Source: Prevotellaceae bacterium
GTDB lineage: Bacteria; Bacteroidota; Bacteroidia; Bacteroidales; UBA932
Reading direction: 5' to 3'
Assembly (NCBI GenBank): GCA_031258195.1
Contig: JAIRNF010000024.1
Span: 62,001-126,000, forward strand
DNA: 64,000 nt
The stretch's first letter is position 1, and each line of letters opens with the position of its first letter. Both the position numbers and the translations under genes were made by a program. This document shows positions 1 through 8,616 of this stretch, one piece after another. Under the pieces are notes generated by a model. That model saw only the letters and a program-made list of their open reading frames with translations, ran no database searches and was not told the origin of the DNA.

Positions 1-2438
1 GGAGAAAGACTTTCATAGTTAGTTCCCTCTTTAGCTGTTCCGGTAAGTATATAGTTTACTACTACATTTTGTAAACTTCTAACATTAGCGTCTTTAAAGC
101 CTATCCAGAACTTACCATTCGTTGACGGTTCTGACGCGTCGCCATTCAGCTTCTTCACTATAATATCTGCGAGAGTCTTATCTTTAATTGTAATTGTTGC
201 TGTATTGGCACTTGTTGACATAGCATAATCCGTGGGCGCGATACCTGTAACAACAACTTTTTCATCGCCTTCAAGTAAATCGTCTTTTTTTGCCGTAATG
301 GTATATGTAACATTATTCTGCATGGCGGGAATATCAATATAAGAAGTAGCCTCTGTTTTGTTTAAGCTATAATCATCATTGTATGTCGCGGTACTTCCTG
401 TATATGATAGATTGACACGAATAGGATCGGCTGATTTTACTCCTGACGGAAGAGATAGCGTTACTGTTGATGTATTTGGCGCCTCTCCCGGTAGTTCGTT
501 AATAGAAAGAGGGTCTGCTTTAAGACTAATAATACGTTGCGATGCGATTAGTTGGTCTTTAATAGTAATCTCTGCAAACATGTCGGGATAGTCAGAACTA
601 CTAGCTTTTATTTTTAATAACCTATCAAGTTCATTAAGAATATTATTATCCGTAGCGCTTACTGTAAAAGTAATAGAGCTGGTATTTTTCAGCATTATTA
701 CAGAGGAAGGGAATGTATAGAACGCGGGGTCCGCTGTGCTGGGAGCGGCGGCTGCTAAGTTAAAGACAACATCAACCGGTGTAATTCTAGAGCCAAGATC
801 GATTGTCATTACTACAGATTGCCCTTCAAATATAGCCACGGGTGTAGGACTTATTCCCGTACACTCTACTTTGAGCGTTGTTTTCATCTTTTCCGTTTGA
901 TTATATGAATCGACGATCCAAAGTTCAACTTCATGCTGACCAGGTGATATATAAGGCAGCGTCCAAGTTGTTTTATTTTTTTCCGCGGCTTGTTCTACTC
1001 CGTCAATAAACCATCTTACGTAACCATCGGTGGCGGTTGTATTCATATCGTACTCTGTTATTGCCTTAAAATCGAGAGGTGTTCCGCACTCAAATGGTAC
1101 AGAAAGGTCGGTGTCCTCATAGTGAAGATCGTTAATGGTAAAGTAAGCGTTAAGCTTTCTTGCCGAACTGGCGGCTACATACTGATAAGACTCGGCGGAA
1201 CCGGTTCCATACCCTAAGAGTACAAGTCCGTGGTCGTTTGTAAATGTATATGACTGTCTCCAACCGTTATTTTCTTTTAAGAAAGGCATATCATAAACAG
1301 ATAACCCAGATTCCGCCGGACCATCAACCCATGTACCGCCGCTAAGTGCTACTCCATTTACTTTAGTTTCATCTTTATATGCTGTTTTTACTATAATCTG
1401 CCCCCAGTGAGCATCTAGCTGGCTAGAGGTGCTTGGAACGGCTAAAGGGGCAAACGGGGCAATGGTGGCGCTTTTCATGTGTTGGTCTATAGATGGTACC
1501 CATGAAATGGAGGGGTCTCCATAAAAACCTTTATATGCTGAGCCGCACATAAAGGTACAGACACCAATAGGCTTATCTGCGGTAATATAGGTGGGCGCAT
1601 TTATCTCAACCAGCCCGAAATGTTTGTTTGCATTTAGTGTGTACGTTGTTCCTGCGAAAGAAACGGTTGTCTTATCCATCGAAGCGATAACACGAACAAA
1701 TTCTGATTTTCTTTTCGTGACAGGGACTAAAAATTCTTTTCCCCAAGAAGAAACAGGAGAAAGTTGCTCGAAAGCCTGGTCTGTATAGTTTGTTTCGTTT
1801 GTTGGTATTCTTAGCTGGTGAGAAACGACGAAAAAGGCAACGGGTTTCTCGGATGTAACAACATCTCCGTCTCGCTCGGCACTGTACAATCTACCAAATA
1901 CTTGCCCTTTATTAAGAGAAACGGCAGCTCCATTAATATATACCTTGTTTCCATCCTCAGGTGAAATGACGATATATTTATGAGATCCTCCTTGTGGACC
2001 ATCAAAAGCGATATACTTTGTGCCGTAGTTGGTTACGGGCAATACCGCTGTCGCGTCGGTTAGCGCTGATTTTTGGTTGATAGCGTAAACACCTATAGGG
2101 GCGGTAGATGTTATTCGAACTGATTTGTTTGATGTTCCGAAGTTGTTCCTTACCGCAGCCATTTCATCCAAACCATCAGCGGTTGTATGGTTGAAAACAT
2201 AGCCGGTAACTCCCGCTCCCGTAATATTAATGGTACGTTGAGGTACGCTACCATCTGTAAATGTTAAGGTAACTGTACAAGCGGAAGTACTGACAAACTT
2301 TAGCTCATAGTATGTTCCGATGTCATTATAGCCTAGCCAAAAATCTGTTCCGATCGTAGTGGATTGTCCTTGTCCGAATGCCGCATTGGAAGACAAAAAG
2401 GCTACTAGTATGAGTATAAATTTCGTAATTGTTCTCAT
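1..2438 (-). CDS. Secreted IgGFc-binding/Calx-beta adhesin-like protein (3' end outside window)
   Basis: The reading frame is open from the ATG at 2438 to the window edge, giving about 812 residues with the C-terminus missing. Residues 1-22 are a signal peptide ending in Ala-Phe-Gly-Gln. The motif GTDFWLGY shortly after it, and the beta-rich block that follows to about residue 350, match the IgGFc-binding N-terminal domain found in large Bacteroidetes surface proteins. An Ig-like segment follows, then Calx-beta-like repeats: one contains NELPGEAPNTSTVTLSL and LLEGDEKVVVTG, and the next begins near residue 795 with VVVNYILTGTAKEGTNY. Family knowledge suggests export and surface attachment, probably through a type IX C-terminal signal that lies outside the window. 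Its ATG overlaps the stop of the preceding small secreted gene (TAATG), so the two are probably co-translated. Ligand unknown. Confidence 0.8.
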   Translation of the reverse strand, partial: MRTITKFILILVAFLSSNAAFGQGQSTTIGTDFWLGYNDIGTYYELKFVSTSACTVTLTFTDGSVPQRTINITGAGVTGYVFNHTTADGLDEMAAVRNNFGTSNKSVRITSTAPIGVYAINQKSALTDATAVLPVTNYGTKYIAFDGPQGGSHKYIVISPEDGNKVYINGAAVSLNKGQVFGRLYSAERDGDVVTSEKPVAFFVVSHQLRIPTNETNYTDQAFEQLSPVSSWGKEFLVPVTKRKSEFVRVIASMDKTTVSFAGTTYTLNANKHFGLVEINAPTYITADKPIGVCTFMCGSAYKGFYGDPSISWVPSIDQHMKSATIAPFAPLAVPSTSSQLDAHWGQIIVKTAYKDETKVNGVALSGGTWVDGPAESGLSVYDMPFLKENNGWRQSYTFTNDHGLVLLGYGTGSAESYQYVAASSARKLNAYFTINDLHYEDTDLSVPFECGTPLDFKAITEYDMNTTATDGYVRWFIDGVEQAAEKNKTTWTLPYISPGQHEVELWIVDSYNQTEKMKTTLKVECTGISPTPVAIFEGQSVVMTIDLGSRITPVDVVFNLAAAAPSTADPAFYTFPSSVIMLKNTSSITFTVSATDNNILNELDRLLKIKASSSDYPDMFAEITIKDQLIASQRIISLKADPLSINELPGEAPNTSTVTLSLPSGVKSADPIRVNLSYTGSTATYNDDYSLNKTEATSYIDIPAMQNNVTYTITAKKDDLLEGDEKVVVTGIAPTDYAMSTSANTATITIKDKTLADIIVKKLNGDASEPSTNGKFWIGFKDANVRSLQNVVVNYILTGTAKEGTNYESLS

Positions 2439-2848
2439 TATTTTGTATAGTTATACGTGATTTTTACAGTATGATCCTCATCAATAGTTTTATTCTCGGA
2501 TAATGTCATAGCTGATTTATTTACTTCTATATCCAGCCTTAGCAAACATTCAGACAGCTCGATTTGCAGTGTCTTACCGGTTTTAGTATATGGAAATGTC
2601 TCGAAATCATTATTCTCCATTCTTTTGTAGCTTAGCTTATTGGTCGATGTGAAAATGATTTCTTTTGGTCCTATAAGATTAGCTAACGCATGATAATCTG
2701 TTGCCGATATTTCCTTTTTGGTAATGCCGTCGGATGTCGTTTCTGTAGTTATAACTTTATCTAGAGACCATTTATCTCCAACATTTTGAGCCTTAAGCCC
2801 ACATACGGCAAAAAAACATAGCATTATTGTCGGTACTATTCTTTTCAT
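2438..2848 (-). CDS. Small secreted protein of unknown function, coupled to the adhesin gene
   Basis: Predicted 136 residues starting MKRIVPTIMLCFFAVCGLKA, a clear signal peptide with cleavage before Gln. The mature part is about 115 residues, rich in beta-forming and Thr/Lys residues, with a KWSLDKV segment near its N-terminus reminiscent of small lipocalin-like proteins; this is only an impression of fold, not a family match. An upstream in-frame TTG at 2881 is rejected because a -7 element lies on top of it and because the signal peptide starts at 2848. The stop codon overlaps the ATG of the large adhesin by one base, suggesting a shared mRNA and possibly a shared role, such as a periplasmic partner. 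Function unknown. Confidence 0.65.
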   Translation of the reverse strand: MKRIVPTIMLCFFAVCGLKAQNVGDKWSLDKVITTETTSDGITKKEISATDYHALANLIGPKEIIFTSTNKLSYKRMENNDFETFPYTKTGKTLQIELSECLLRLDIEVNKSAMTLSENKTIDEDHTVKITYNYTK

Positions 2849-2878
2849 ATCGTTATTCTTATTTTTCGTTATCAGATG

Positions 2879-2886
2879 CAAAAATA
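2879..2886 (-). promoter_or_regulatory. -7 promoter element for the small secreted gene/adhesin operon
   Basis: TATTTTTG on the minus strand matches the Bacteroidetes TAnnTTTG box and sits about 30 bases upstream of the ATG at 2848. No clear -33 TTTG is visible. It overlaps the alternative start at 2881 and so argues against it. Confidence 0.5.
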
Positions 2887-2979
2887 CTTAAATCAAAAGG
2901 TGTTAAGGAGCAAATTTATGCACATTTAAAATGAAAATGAGTTAAATGGTATTAATTTGATATATCTGTTGCAATAAAT

Positions 2980-3000
2980 GAAATAAGCCAACGCTATTTC
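2980..3000 (-). terminator. Weak hairpin downstream of murF
   Basis: GAAATAGC and GCTTATTTC flank a four-base loop on the minus strand, with one bulged base, about 40 bases after the murF stop. The U-tract is poor, so this is only a possible terminator. Confidence 0.3.
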
Positions 3001-3039
3001 TTAATGCTAACTTGTTTTGTACTACTACTTAAAATGTAT

Positions 3040-4329
3040 TTATATAAAATCCAGTATTTTTTCTAGACGGATTCCTCTAGATCCTTTTACGAGTATGCTA
3101 TACCTTTTTAGCTCATGTTCTTTAAGGTATAGGCATAGTTCATCTGTTGTGGTAAATGATATGAAATCATTATTGGAATTGGCTTCTCGAAATGCTTTGC
3201 CGGCTAAAAATACGTTGCTAAAGTTTTTATTCTTAACCAGCTCAAGAATATGCTGATGCTCGCGTTTACTATTTTCTCCAAGTTCTAACATATCTCCTAA
3301 TATTAGTAGCTTATTATTCAGCTGTTGTTCGCTAAAGTTAAGTATAGCGGCTTCCATGCTACTTGGGTTGGCGTTATACGCGTCAAGTATGGTAAGATTT
3401 TTACCCGTATTTACTAGCTGAGAGCGGTTGTTGTCAGGATGATATGATTCTATGGCGGTAATAGCGTCATCTTCTTCAACACCAAAGCACTTAGCTAAGG
3501 TTAATGCGGCAATGGCATTGTCCAAGTTGTATGAACCGATAAGGTGTGTATTAACGGTCTTACTATTTAAGCTAAAGTGTAAAAACGGATTGTTATTATC
3601 GCTTGGAATTATTGATGCTCCAATTTTTTTACGGCTATAGGCGACAACTTCTTTGAATGCTCGTTCGCCTATCATTTTTGCCAGAATAGGATTATCACTA
3701 TTATAAAAAGGTATGCCGTTACTCGCGGATAGATATTCGTATAGTTCTCCCTTGGCTTTTTCTACCCCTTCTAACGAACCCAAAAATTCTAAATGAGCCT
3801 TTCCCACGTTAGTTATTAATCCGTAGTTCGGTTGTGCTATTTCGCACAGAGCTGTAATTTCACCAAAATGGTTCGTACCCATTTCTATAATTCCGAATTG
3901 AGTATCTTTATTCATTTCCAGTAGGCTTAGCGGTACACCTATGTGATTGTTTAAATTACCTTTGGTTACAGATACGCAATATTTTTTAGCCAGAACTCTA
4001 CTTACCAACTCTTTAGTTGTGGTTTTTCCGTTGCTTCCGGTAATGGCTAATATTGGAATGCCGAGCTGTCGACGGTGGTATTGCGCCAGCTGTTGCAACG
4101 CCTTTAAAACATCAGGTACATAAATTACTTGCTTATTATTTGCAAGCTCTTGGTTATCGCAAATAGCATAGCCGGCGCCTGCCGCTAGTGCGTTTGGTAT
4201 AAATCTATTCCCGTCAAAGTCGTCTCCTTTTAGCGCGAAGAAAATGTCATCTTTTTTTACAGCCCTACTATCGGTTATTACATGAGGGTGTTTTAGAAAC
4301 AGCTTGTAGATATGAAGAATGTCATTCAC
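3040..4329 (-). CDS. murF: UDP-N-acetylmuramoyl-tripeptide--D-alanyl-D-alanine ligase MurF
   Basis: This cytoplasmic ATP-dependent ligase adds D-Ala-D-Ala to UDP-MurNAc-tripeptide, the last cytoplasmic step in building the peptidoglycan stem peptide. The 429-residue protein has the Mur-ligase order: an N-terminal uridine-binding domain with TDSRAV near residue 19, the ATP loop ITGSNGKTTTKE at about 96-107, EMGTNHFGEI and GKAHLEFLGS in the central domain, and LDAYNANPSSM plus LILGDMLELG in the C-terminal domain. Length is normal for MurF. It is not beside the dcw cluster here; it follows gldJ on the same strand, but a strong hairpin lies between them, so it may rely on read-through or an unseen promoter. 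Confidence is high because the D-A-Y-N-A-N-P motif is specific to MurF. Confidence 0.96.
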   Translation of the reverse strand: MNDILHIYKLFLKHPHVITDSRAVKKDDIFFALKGDDFDGNRFIPNALAAGAGYAICDNQELANNKQVIYVPDVLKALQQLAQYHRRQLGIPILAITGSNGKTTTKELVSRVLAKKYCVSVTKGNLNNHIGVPLSLLEMNKDTQFGIIEMGTNHFGEITALCEIAQPNYGLITNVGKAHLEFLGSLEGVEKAKGELYEYLSASNGIPFYNSDNPILAKMIGERAFKEVVAYSRKKIGASIIPSDNNNPFLHFSLNSKTVNTHLIGSYNLDNAIAALTLAKCFGVEEDDAITAIESYHPDNNRSQLVNTGKNLTILDAYNANPSSMEAAILNFSEQQLNNKLLILGDMLELGENSKREHQHILELVKNKNFSNVFLAGKAFREANSNNDFISFTTTDELCLYLKEHELKRYSILVKGSRGIRLEKILDFI

Positions 4330-4347
4330 CGGATTATTGGGTATAAA

Positions 4348-4382
4348 AAGTAAAAAACCTCTAATTTTAGGGTTTTTTACTT
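4348..4382 (-). terminator. Strong inverted repeat between gldJ and murF
   Basis: A perfect 12-base inverted repeat, AAGTAAAAAACC and GGTTTTTTACTT, separated by 11 bases. Read on the minus strand it is a hairpin with A/T-rich flanks directly after the gldJ stop and about 20 bases before the murF ATG. It looks like a terminator or attenuator. Confidence 0.7.
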
Positions 4383-4403
4383 AAGCTTGTTGTTATAAAA
4401 ACT

Positions 4404-5930
4404 TTATTTCTTTTTCTTCTTGCTACTAGTTAAAGCCGCTGGATCTCCTAAAACATCCATAGCGCAACGGAATCCGATATCTACGGCGGCTCTTCTTTCG
4501 TCTAAGAATCGGCGGCTACCGGGGCTTAGCCAGTAAACGCGATCAAGGAATGAGCCTCCTTTATATACACGCGAACGGTCGCTGATTAAAGTTGTCATAC
4601 CTGCCTCGTCTTCTCCGGTTCCTTGGAAGTACATACGATCAGAATCGGCAATAGTTTTAGCGTTGGTGTCTTTTACGTTACCATCTATAGCAGAGAAGGG
4701 GTCTCCGTCTCGGTAGTTACGGTTATCCCCAACATTATAGTTATAACGATTAGGAACGTAACCTATAGTATCTCGCTGTAATCTACCTAATTGATCTTTT
4801 GGTAAAGGATTACCGTCGGCGTCTTTTAATATTTCAGTATAAACGTTACCTCTGAAAGGGCTGTACTCGGCTGCGTCGGCAAACGTTAACGGGCGATATA
4901 CGTCTAATACCCACTCGTTTACATTTCCAGCCATATCGTAAAGACCAAACTCGTTAGGTGGGAATGTACGTACAGGTGCGGTTGCCGCATATCCATCATT
5001 TCTTGACCCGCCGGCAACACCGGTTAAGTCGCCTCTTCCGCGTTGGAAGTTTGCCATGAAGGTACCAAGCGTTTTCTTTTGAGGACTTCTTGTTGATGAG
5101 CCAGACCAAGGATATATTTTACGTTCTACAACTCTCTCATCAAATGTGCTTTCCGGTTGAGCAATAGCCGCATATTCCCATTCTGCTTCGGTTGGGAGAC
5201 GGTACTTAGGTAGTAAGATACCATCATCGTTCGTTACTCTTCTTGTCGCGTTTTTATCGGAACTTCTTAAGTCTCTTAGATTCTTATTTACGGTTCCTTC
5301 GTATTGTCCTGCAAGATAAGCGTCTGCATTAAAGTTATTTTCGTCTTTCTGATTTTCGTAGTCCAACTTTAATACTCCAGACTTTATCAGCTGTAGCTCG
5401 TTTACACGGTCAGTACGCCAATCGCAGTACTTATTTGCTTGTAACCAGCTAACACCCACTACCGGATAGCTATTGAATGACGGATGCCTTAAGTATGACT
5501 CCGTGTATGGTTCGTTAAACGACATCGGATTTCGCCAAACAAGCGTATCTGGTAATGCGTTTTGGTAAACCTCGGGATATGAAACATATACATTTCTAAC
5601 CCAATGTAAATACTCTCTATAGTCAACGTTTCTTACTTCCGTCTCGTCGATAAAGAAAGAGTTTACCGTAACTCTTCTGGGAGAGTTATTCCATGCATAA
5701 TCTACATCTTCGTTAACGCGCCCCATAAGGAATAGTCCGCCTTCGACAAATATGAGGTTTGGACCCGTTGGCTGTTTGTATGATTTCTTTACTTCAAAGC
5801 CACCGTATTTGGGATCGTTGTATTTCCATCCGGTTGTTTGCGAAGCTTCGCCTTTACCGCCACGAAATAGGTTACAGCCTACCAGGGTCGGAATAATTAC
5901 TAATGAAAGAAGTATAAATTTAAGTCTCAT
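4404..5930 (-). CDS. gldJ: GldJ-type gliding/type IX secretion lipoprotein (FGE-sulfatase fold)
   Basis: The 508-residue protein begins with a lipoprotein signal ending LVGC (Cys19). It continues into a conserved segment (TGWKYNDPKYGGFEV, then LIFVEGGLFLMG) that resembles Flavobacterium GldJ. The remainder is a formylglycine-generating-enzyme/sulfatase-modifying fold, with LPTEAEWEYAA, FGLYDMAGNVNEWVLDVYRP, YKGGSF and a terminal IGFRCAM. In this family the fold is thought to be structural, forming the outer-membrane-linked ring of the type IX secretion and gliding apparatus, rather than catalytic. The Lys-rich terminus (KKKKK) is unusual. A PorP/SprF gene lies just upstream on the same strand, supporting a role in type IX secretion. 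The paralogue GldK/PorK is the main alternative. Confidence 0.8.
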   Translation of the reverse strand: MRLKFILLSLVIIPTLVGCNLFRGGKGEASQTTGWKYNDPKYGGFEVKKSYKQPTGPNLIFVEGGLFLMGRVNEDVDYAWNNSPRRVTVNSFFIDETEVRNVDYREYLHWVRNVYVSYPEVYQNALPDTLVWRNPMSFNEPYTESYLRHPSFNSYPVVGVSWLQANKYCDWRTDRVNELQLIKSGVLKLDYENQKDENNFNADAYLAGQYEGTVNKNLRDLRSSDKNATRRVTNDDGILLPKYRLPTEAEWEYAAIAQPESTFDERVVERKIYPWSGSSTRSPQKKTLGTFMANFQRGRGDLTGVAGGSRNDGYAATAPVRTFPPNEFGLYDMAGNVNEWVLDVYRPLTFADAAEYSPFRGNVYTEILKDADGNPLPKDQLGRLQRDTIGYVPNRYNYNVGDNRNYRDGDPFSAIDGNVKDTNAKTIADSDRMYFQGTGEDEAGMTTLISDRSRVYKGGSFLDRVYWLSPGSRRFLDERRAAVDIGFRCAMDVLGDPAALTSSKKKKK

Positions 5931-5970
5931 AAAGCAGTTGCTTTAATAATATTCTTATGGTATTGTCGCG

Positions 5971-5978
5971 CAAAGATA
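5971..5978 (-). promoter_or_regulatory. -7 promoter element for gldJ
   Basis: TATCTTTG on the minus strand, about 40 bases upstream of the gldJ ATG, in the 167-base gap after porP. It gives gldJ its own likely promoter. Confidence 0.55.
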
Positions 5979-6097
5979 ATAATTAATCTATTTGCGCTAA
6001 GAAAATGCTTACTATTCTAAATGAATATTTGCATTCTTTAACCTTTTGACGACAAAATAATTCGGAGTCGCAATGGCTATTTTGGTATGTAAATTAC

Positions 6098-7216
6098 TTA
6101 GTAGGGACATCTATAGCGCCTAACTCTGGTTTTATCAATGCCTGAGTTTTCGACTCTCATTCCTCCCGATGATTTGATAAACCCTCTGCCGCTACCTCTA
6201 TGTCGGGCGCTACGACCAGAAGAGGAGCACTCCTTATTTTCCCACAGCTTGATGCTTAAGTTTACTTCAAACGCGGACGATGTAAGGGCGTTGGACGGGC
6301 TACCCGGCCGCGAAATATCTCCGCTTATCCCTAATCCGAACCGATCTATTTCTATGCCTGTTGATAGTACTATGGTAATTGATTCGAAGTTGATGTCCTG
6401 CCTTTCGTGCAATCCGATGAAAAGTGAGCCGGCTTTGAAAAACGCGCCGATATTTAGCGTTTGATAACCATATTGTTGCATATACTGTATACCGGGACTA
6501 ATGCTCATTTGTCCAAAATCGACAGGGGAGATGCTGCCCTCAGGCTCTGAAAAATCAGTCAGAATAATATCGTAGCTGGCGTATGCATGCAGCCTTAGAG
6601 GGTCGGGTAGTTTTATACCGTTATGAGACATTCGCTTTTTACCGCTGAAGTTGAATGCCGATGCTCCAACTTTTAGCGGACCAACCATTAATGCAAGTCC
6701 TGCACCTACGTCGAATGAACCGCTATTCCAGCCGTTGTATGGAAAGGGGTTAGGTATGATAGATCCGTTGGAGTTAATCATGTCCGGAAAAATTAAGCCG
6801 CCCGGATCCTGAGACTGAAATCGGTACGATGCTTGTAAGCCTGCACGTATAAGGGTGTTTTCACTTAACATTAAGTTGAAGGAATATGCCCCGCTTATGG
6901 TCGTTTCGTTGAAAATTTTTGCCATTTTATCGTGCATTACCGATAGCCCAACCCCGCTTTTAAATTTATCAAAATAAGTATCGAAAGACGCGGTGTAAGT
7001 AGTGAATGCATTGCTGAATGCCGGATACTGATTGCGATAGCCGACAATGGCGCGAGTAAAGTCGGTATTACCTACATGAGCCGGATTATAGTTCATCGGA
7101 CTTGTTTGCTGTAAGCTGAAAATAGGATCTTGCGCATGCGCCACAGAGTTAATCAGCAAGACACATACAACCGTGAATACTATGTTTATATGGGTATTTA
7201 TTTTTAGATACTTCAA
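6098..7216 (-). CDS. PorP/SprF family type IX secretion outer-membrane protein
   Basis: PorP/SprF proteins are outer-membrane beta-barrels that assist type IX secretion, often of a specific partner. The mature protein starts QDPIFSLQQTSPMNYNPAHVG, less its last residue, a typical family opening. It has repeated beta-strand pairs such as GVGLSVMHDK, FDVGAGLALMVGPLKVGASAFNF and LSINPG-like turns (here MSISPGIQY). I chose a TTG start at 7216, which yields a normal signal peptide (hydrophobic core IVFTVVCVLLI, cleavage after AHA). The ATG at 7339 would put 41 extra residues before the signal peptide and coincides with a -7 element. The Ser/Arg/Gly-rich basic tail after the last strand is odd. The partner exported by this protein is not evident. 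Confidence 0.82.
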   Translation of the reverse strand: MKYLKINTHINIVFTVVCVLLINSVAHAQDPIFSLQQTSPMNYNPAHVGNTDFTRAIVGYRNQYPAFSNAFTTYTASFDTYFDKFKSGVGLSVMHDKMAKIFNETTISGAYSFNLMLSENTLIRAGLQASYRFQSQDPGGLIFPDMINSNGSIIPNPFPYNGWNSGSFDVGAGLALMVGPLKVGASAFNFSGKKRMSHNGIKLPDPLRLHAYASYDIILTDFSEPEGSISPVDFGQMSISPGIQYMQQYGYQTLNIGAFFKAGSLFIGLHERQDINFESITIVLSTGIEIDRFGLGISGDISRPGSPSNALTSSAFEVNLSIKLWENKECSSSGRSARHRGSGRGFIKSSGGMRVENSGIDKTRVRRYRCPY

Positions 7217-7252
7217 AGTTATCTGGTTATTCTTCTTCAGAAAAAATTGCTG

Positions 7253-7260
7253 CAAAAGTA
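7253..7260 (-). promoter_or_regulatory. -7 promoter element for porP-type gene
   Basis: TACTTTTG on the minus strand, about 37 bases before the TTG start at 7216. This spacing gives a short leader and supports the TTG start. Confidence 0.5.
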
Positions 7261-7336
7261 GCTGAAAAAAAGAAGTTTTTGGTTTTGCTTGATATAAATT
7301 AACGTAGGATTTTATATGTTCTATAATCGCTGTGGG

Positions 7337-7344
7337 CAAAGGTA
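7337..7344 (-). promoter_or_regulatory. Second possible -7 element upstream of porP-type gene
   Basis: TACCTTTG on the minus strand. A transcript from here would begin downstream of the ATG at 7339, which argues against that ATG being the translation start. Confidence 0.45.
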
Positions 7345-7437
7345 TTTATAAAAGGCTTTAACACCAAATTAAAGTATCGAAATGCTTATTTAAGCCTTAA
7401 ATAATGCTGCCTAAACCTGATAGTTATATAATCTTAC

Positions 7438-7445
7438 TATCTTTG
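7438..7445 (+). promoter_or_regulatory. -7 promoter element for the DUF4831-lepB unit
   Basis: TATCTTTG, about 68 bases upstream of the ATG at 7513 and divergent to the porP promoters. No -33 element is obvious. Confidence 0.55.
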
Positions 7446-7512
7446 CTTTGCGTAATTTATTTTACCTGTTACAAGAAACAACAACTTATTGATTATTATA
7501 AAACCAAAACAG

Positions 7513-8580
7513 ATGAAAAAAATACTAGCCTCTGTTATATTATGTTTTATGGTACCGGAAGCTATGGCTCAGGTAAGCCATCTTTCCGGGTCATCTCAAC
7601 CGCTCTCTGGATCTGTAGTTTACTCATTGCCTCGAACGGCCATTAAGCTGAAGGTTGAGGTTGTAAAAGAAAGCTATGTTGAGGGACCGTATGCTTCGTA
7701 TGCGCAAAAATATCTTTCTATTAATGTGCCACGTAGAGCAGCATCAAGCTATACGATAGAGAGTATTAGCATGATGCCCGTACAGGAATCAGATCCATCT
7801 CAAGCATTTATGCTAAATATCGGCTCTACAAAAAATGCGAGTGCAAACTTTCTAGCCTTTTCGTCAGAAGGACTGATACTACCAATCGGTTATCAGAGTG
7901 GTGATTTCGGACAAGCACGCTTTTCGAATCCACCGGCTGATGTGATGTCTTTTTTCGACATGAATTCTGAGCCTAACTTTGTAAATGAGTCTGCCGTTTT
8001 TTACAATACGGTAAAAACCGATACGGGTTTTGTTCGGGTGCCTGTTGAACGTGCGCAGCTGGTAGAAAAAAATACAGAAAAGAAGGCGGAGGAAGTTGCC
8101 AATACTATTTTCAATTTACGCAAAAAAAGAATAGAGCTCATTACTGGCGAAGCTGATAATATTCCATCAGGCGATGGTCTTCGTGCCGCTCTAGAAGAAA
8201 TACAGCGGCTAGAAGAAGAGTATCTGTCGTTATTTATTGGTAAAACATATAGCGGGATGGAAACCTGCTACTTTGATGTAATACCGGCTGCCGGACAGAA
8301 TAAACAATCGTATATTGCCTTCCGTTTTTCAGAAACGCAAGGGGTACTGCCATCTGGCAATGTTGCCGGTCGTCCGATTATATTAGAGCTACAGTCTGAA
8401 AAAAATGCACAAAGTGTGGATACAGGAGGAGCAAGCAAAACGGCTCAGATTTTTTATCGAGTGCCTCAAATTGTTCAGGCGCTCTTAATGGATGGACAAA
8501 AGGTGTTAATTCAAGATCGCATACCTGTTCTACAGCTAGGGCAAACGCTTTCTATTCCCGCGGACGCTTTGATGAGATAA
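7513..8580 (+). CDS. DUF4831 family secreted protein
   Basis: The 355-residue protein starts MKKILASVILCFMVPEAMAQ, a signal peptide with Ala-Gln cleavage; an ATG eight codons earlier would only lengthen it. The mature N-terminus has the DUF4831 hallmark, YSLPRTAIKLKVEV followed by GPYASYAQKYLSI. Later segments include FNLRKKRIELITGEADN and YSGMETCYFDVIP. The family is widespread in Bacteroidetes, is exported, and has no established function that I know of. It precedes signal peptidase I by 36 bases on the same strand and is probably co-transcribed with it, which hints at an envelope or export role but does not prove one. Confidence 0.88.
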   Translation: MKKILASVILCFMVPEAMAQVSHLSGSSQPLSGSVVYSLPRTAIKLKVEVVKESYVEGPYASYAQKYLSINVPRRAASSYTIESISMMPVQESDPSQAFMLNIGSTKNASANFLAFSSEGLILPIGYQSGDFGQARFSNPPADVMSFFDMNSEPNFVNESAVFYNTVKTDTGFVRVPVERAQLVEKNTEKKAEEVANTIFNLRKKRIELITGEADNIPSGDGLRAALEEIQRLEEEYLSLFIGKTYSGMETCYFDVIPAAGQNKQSYIAFRFSETQGVLPSGNVAGRPIILELQSEKNAQSVDTGGASKTAQIFYRVPQIVQALLMDGQKVLIQDRIPVLQLGQTLSIPADALMR

Positions 8581-8616
8581 AATAATTTCAATAATTTAAT
8601 ACAACTACCGGCATTT

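Noticed and set aside
4404..5930. Active formylglycine-generating enzyme or sulfatase activator
   Set aside because: The lipobox and the N-terminal GldJ-like segment point to the structural lipoprotein use of this fold; no sulfatase is nearby.
7404..7646. 80-residue open frame overlapping the DUF4831 start
   Set aside because: It begins upstream of the -7 element at 7438-7445 and runs in another frame over the DUF4831 signal peptide.
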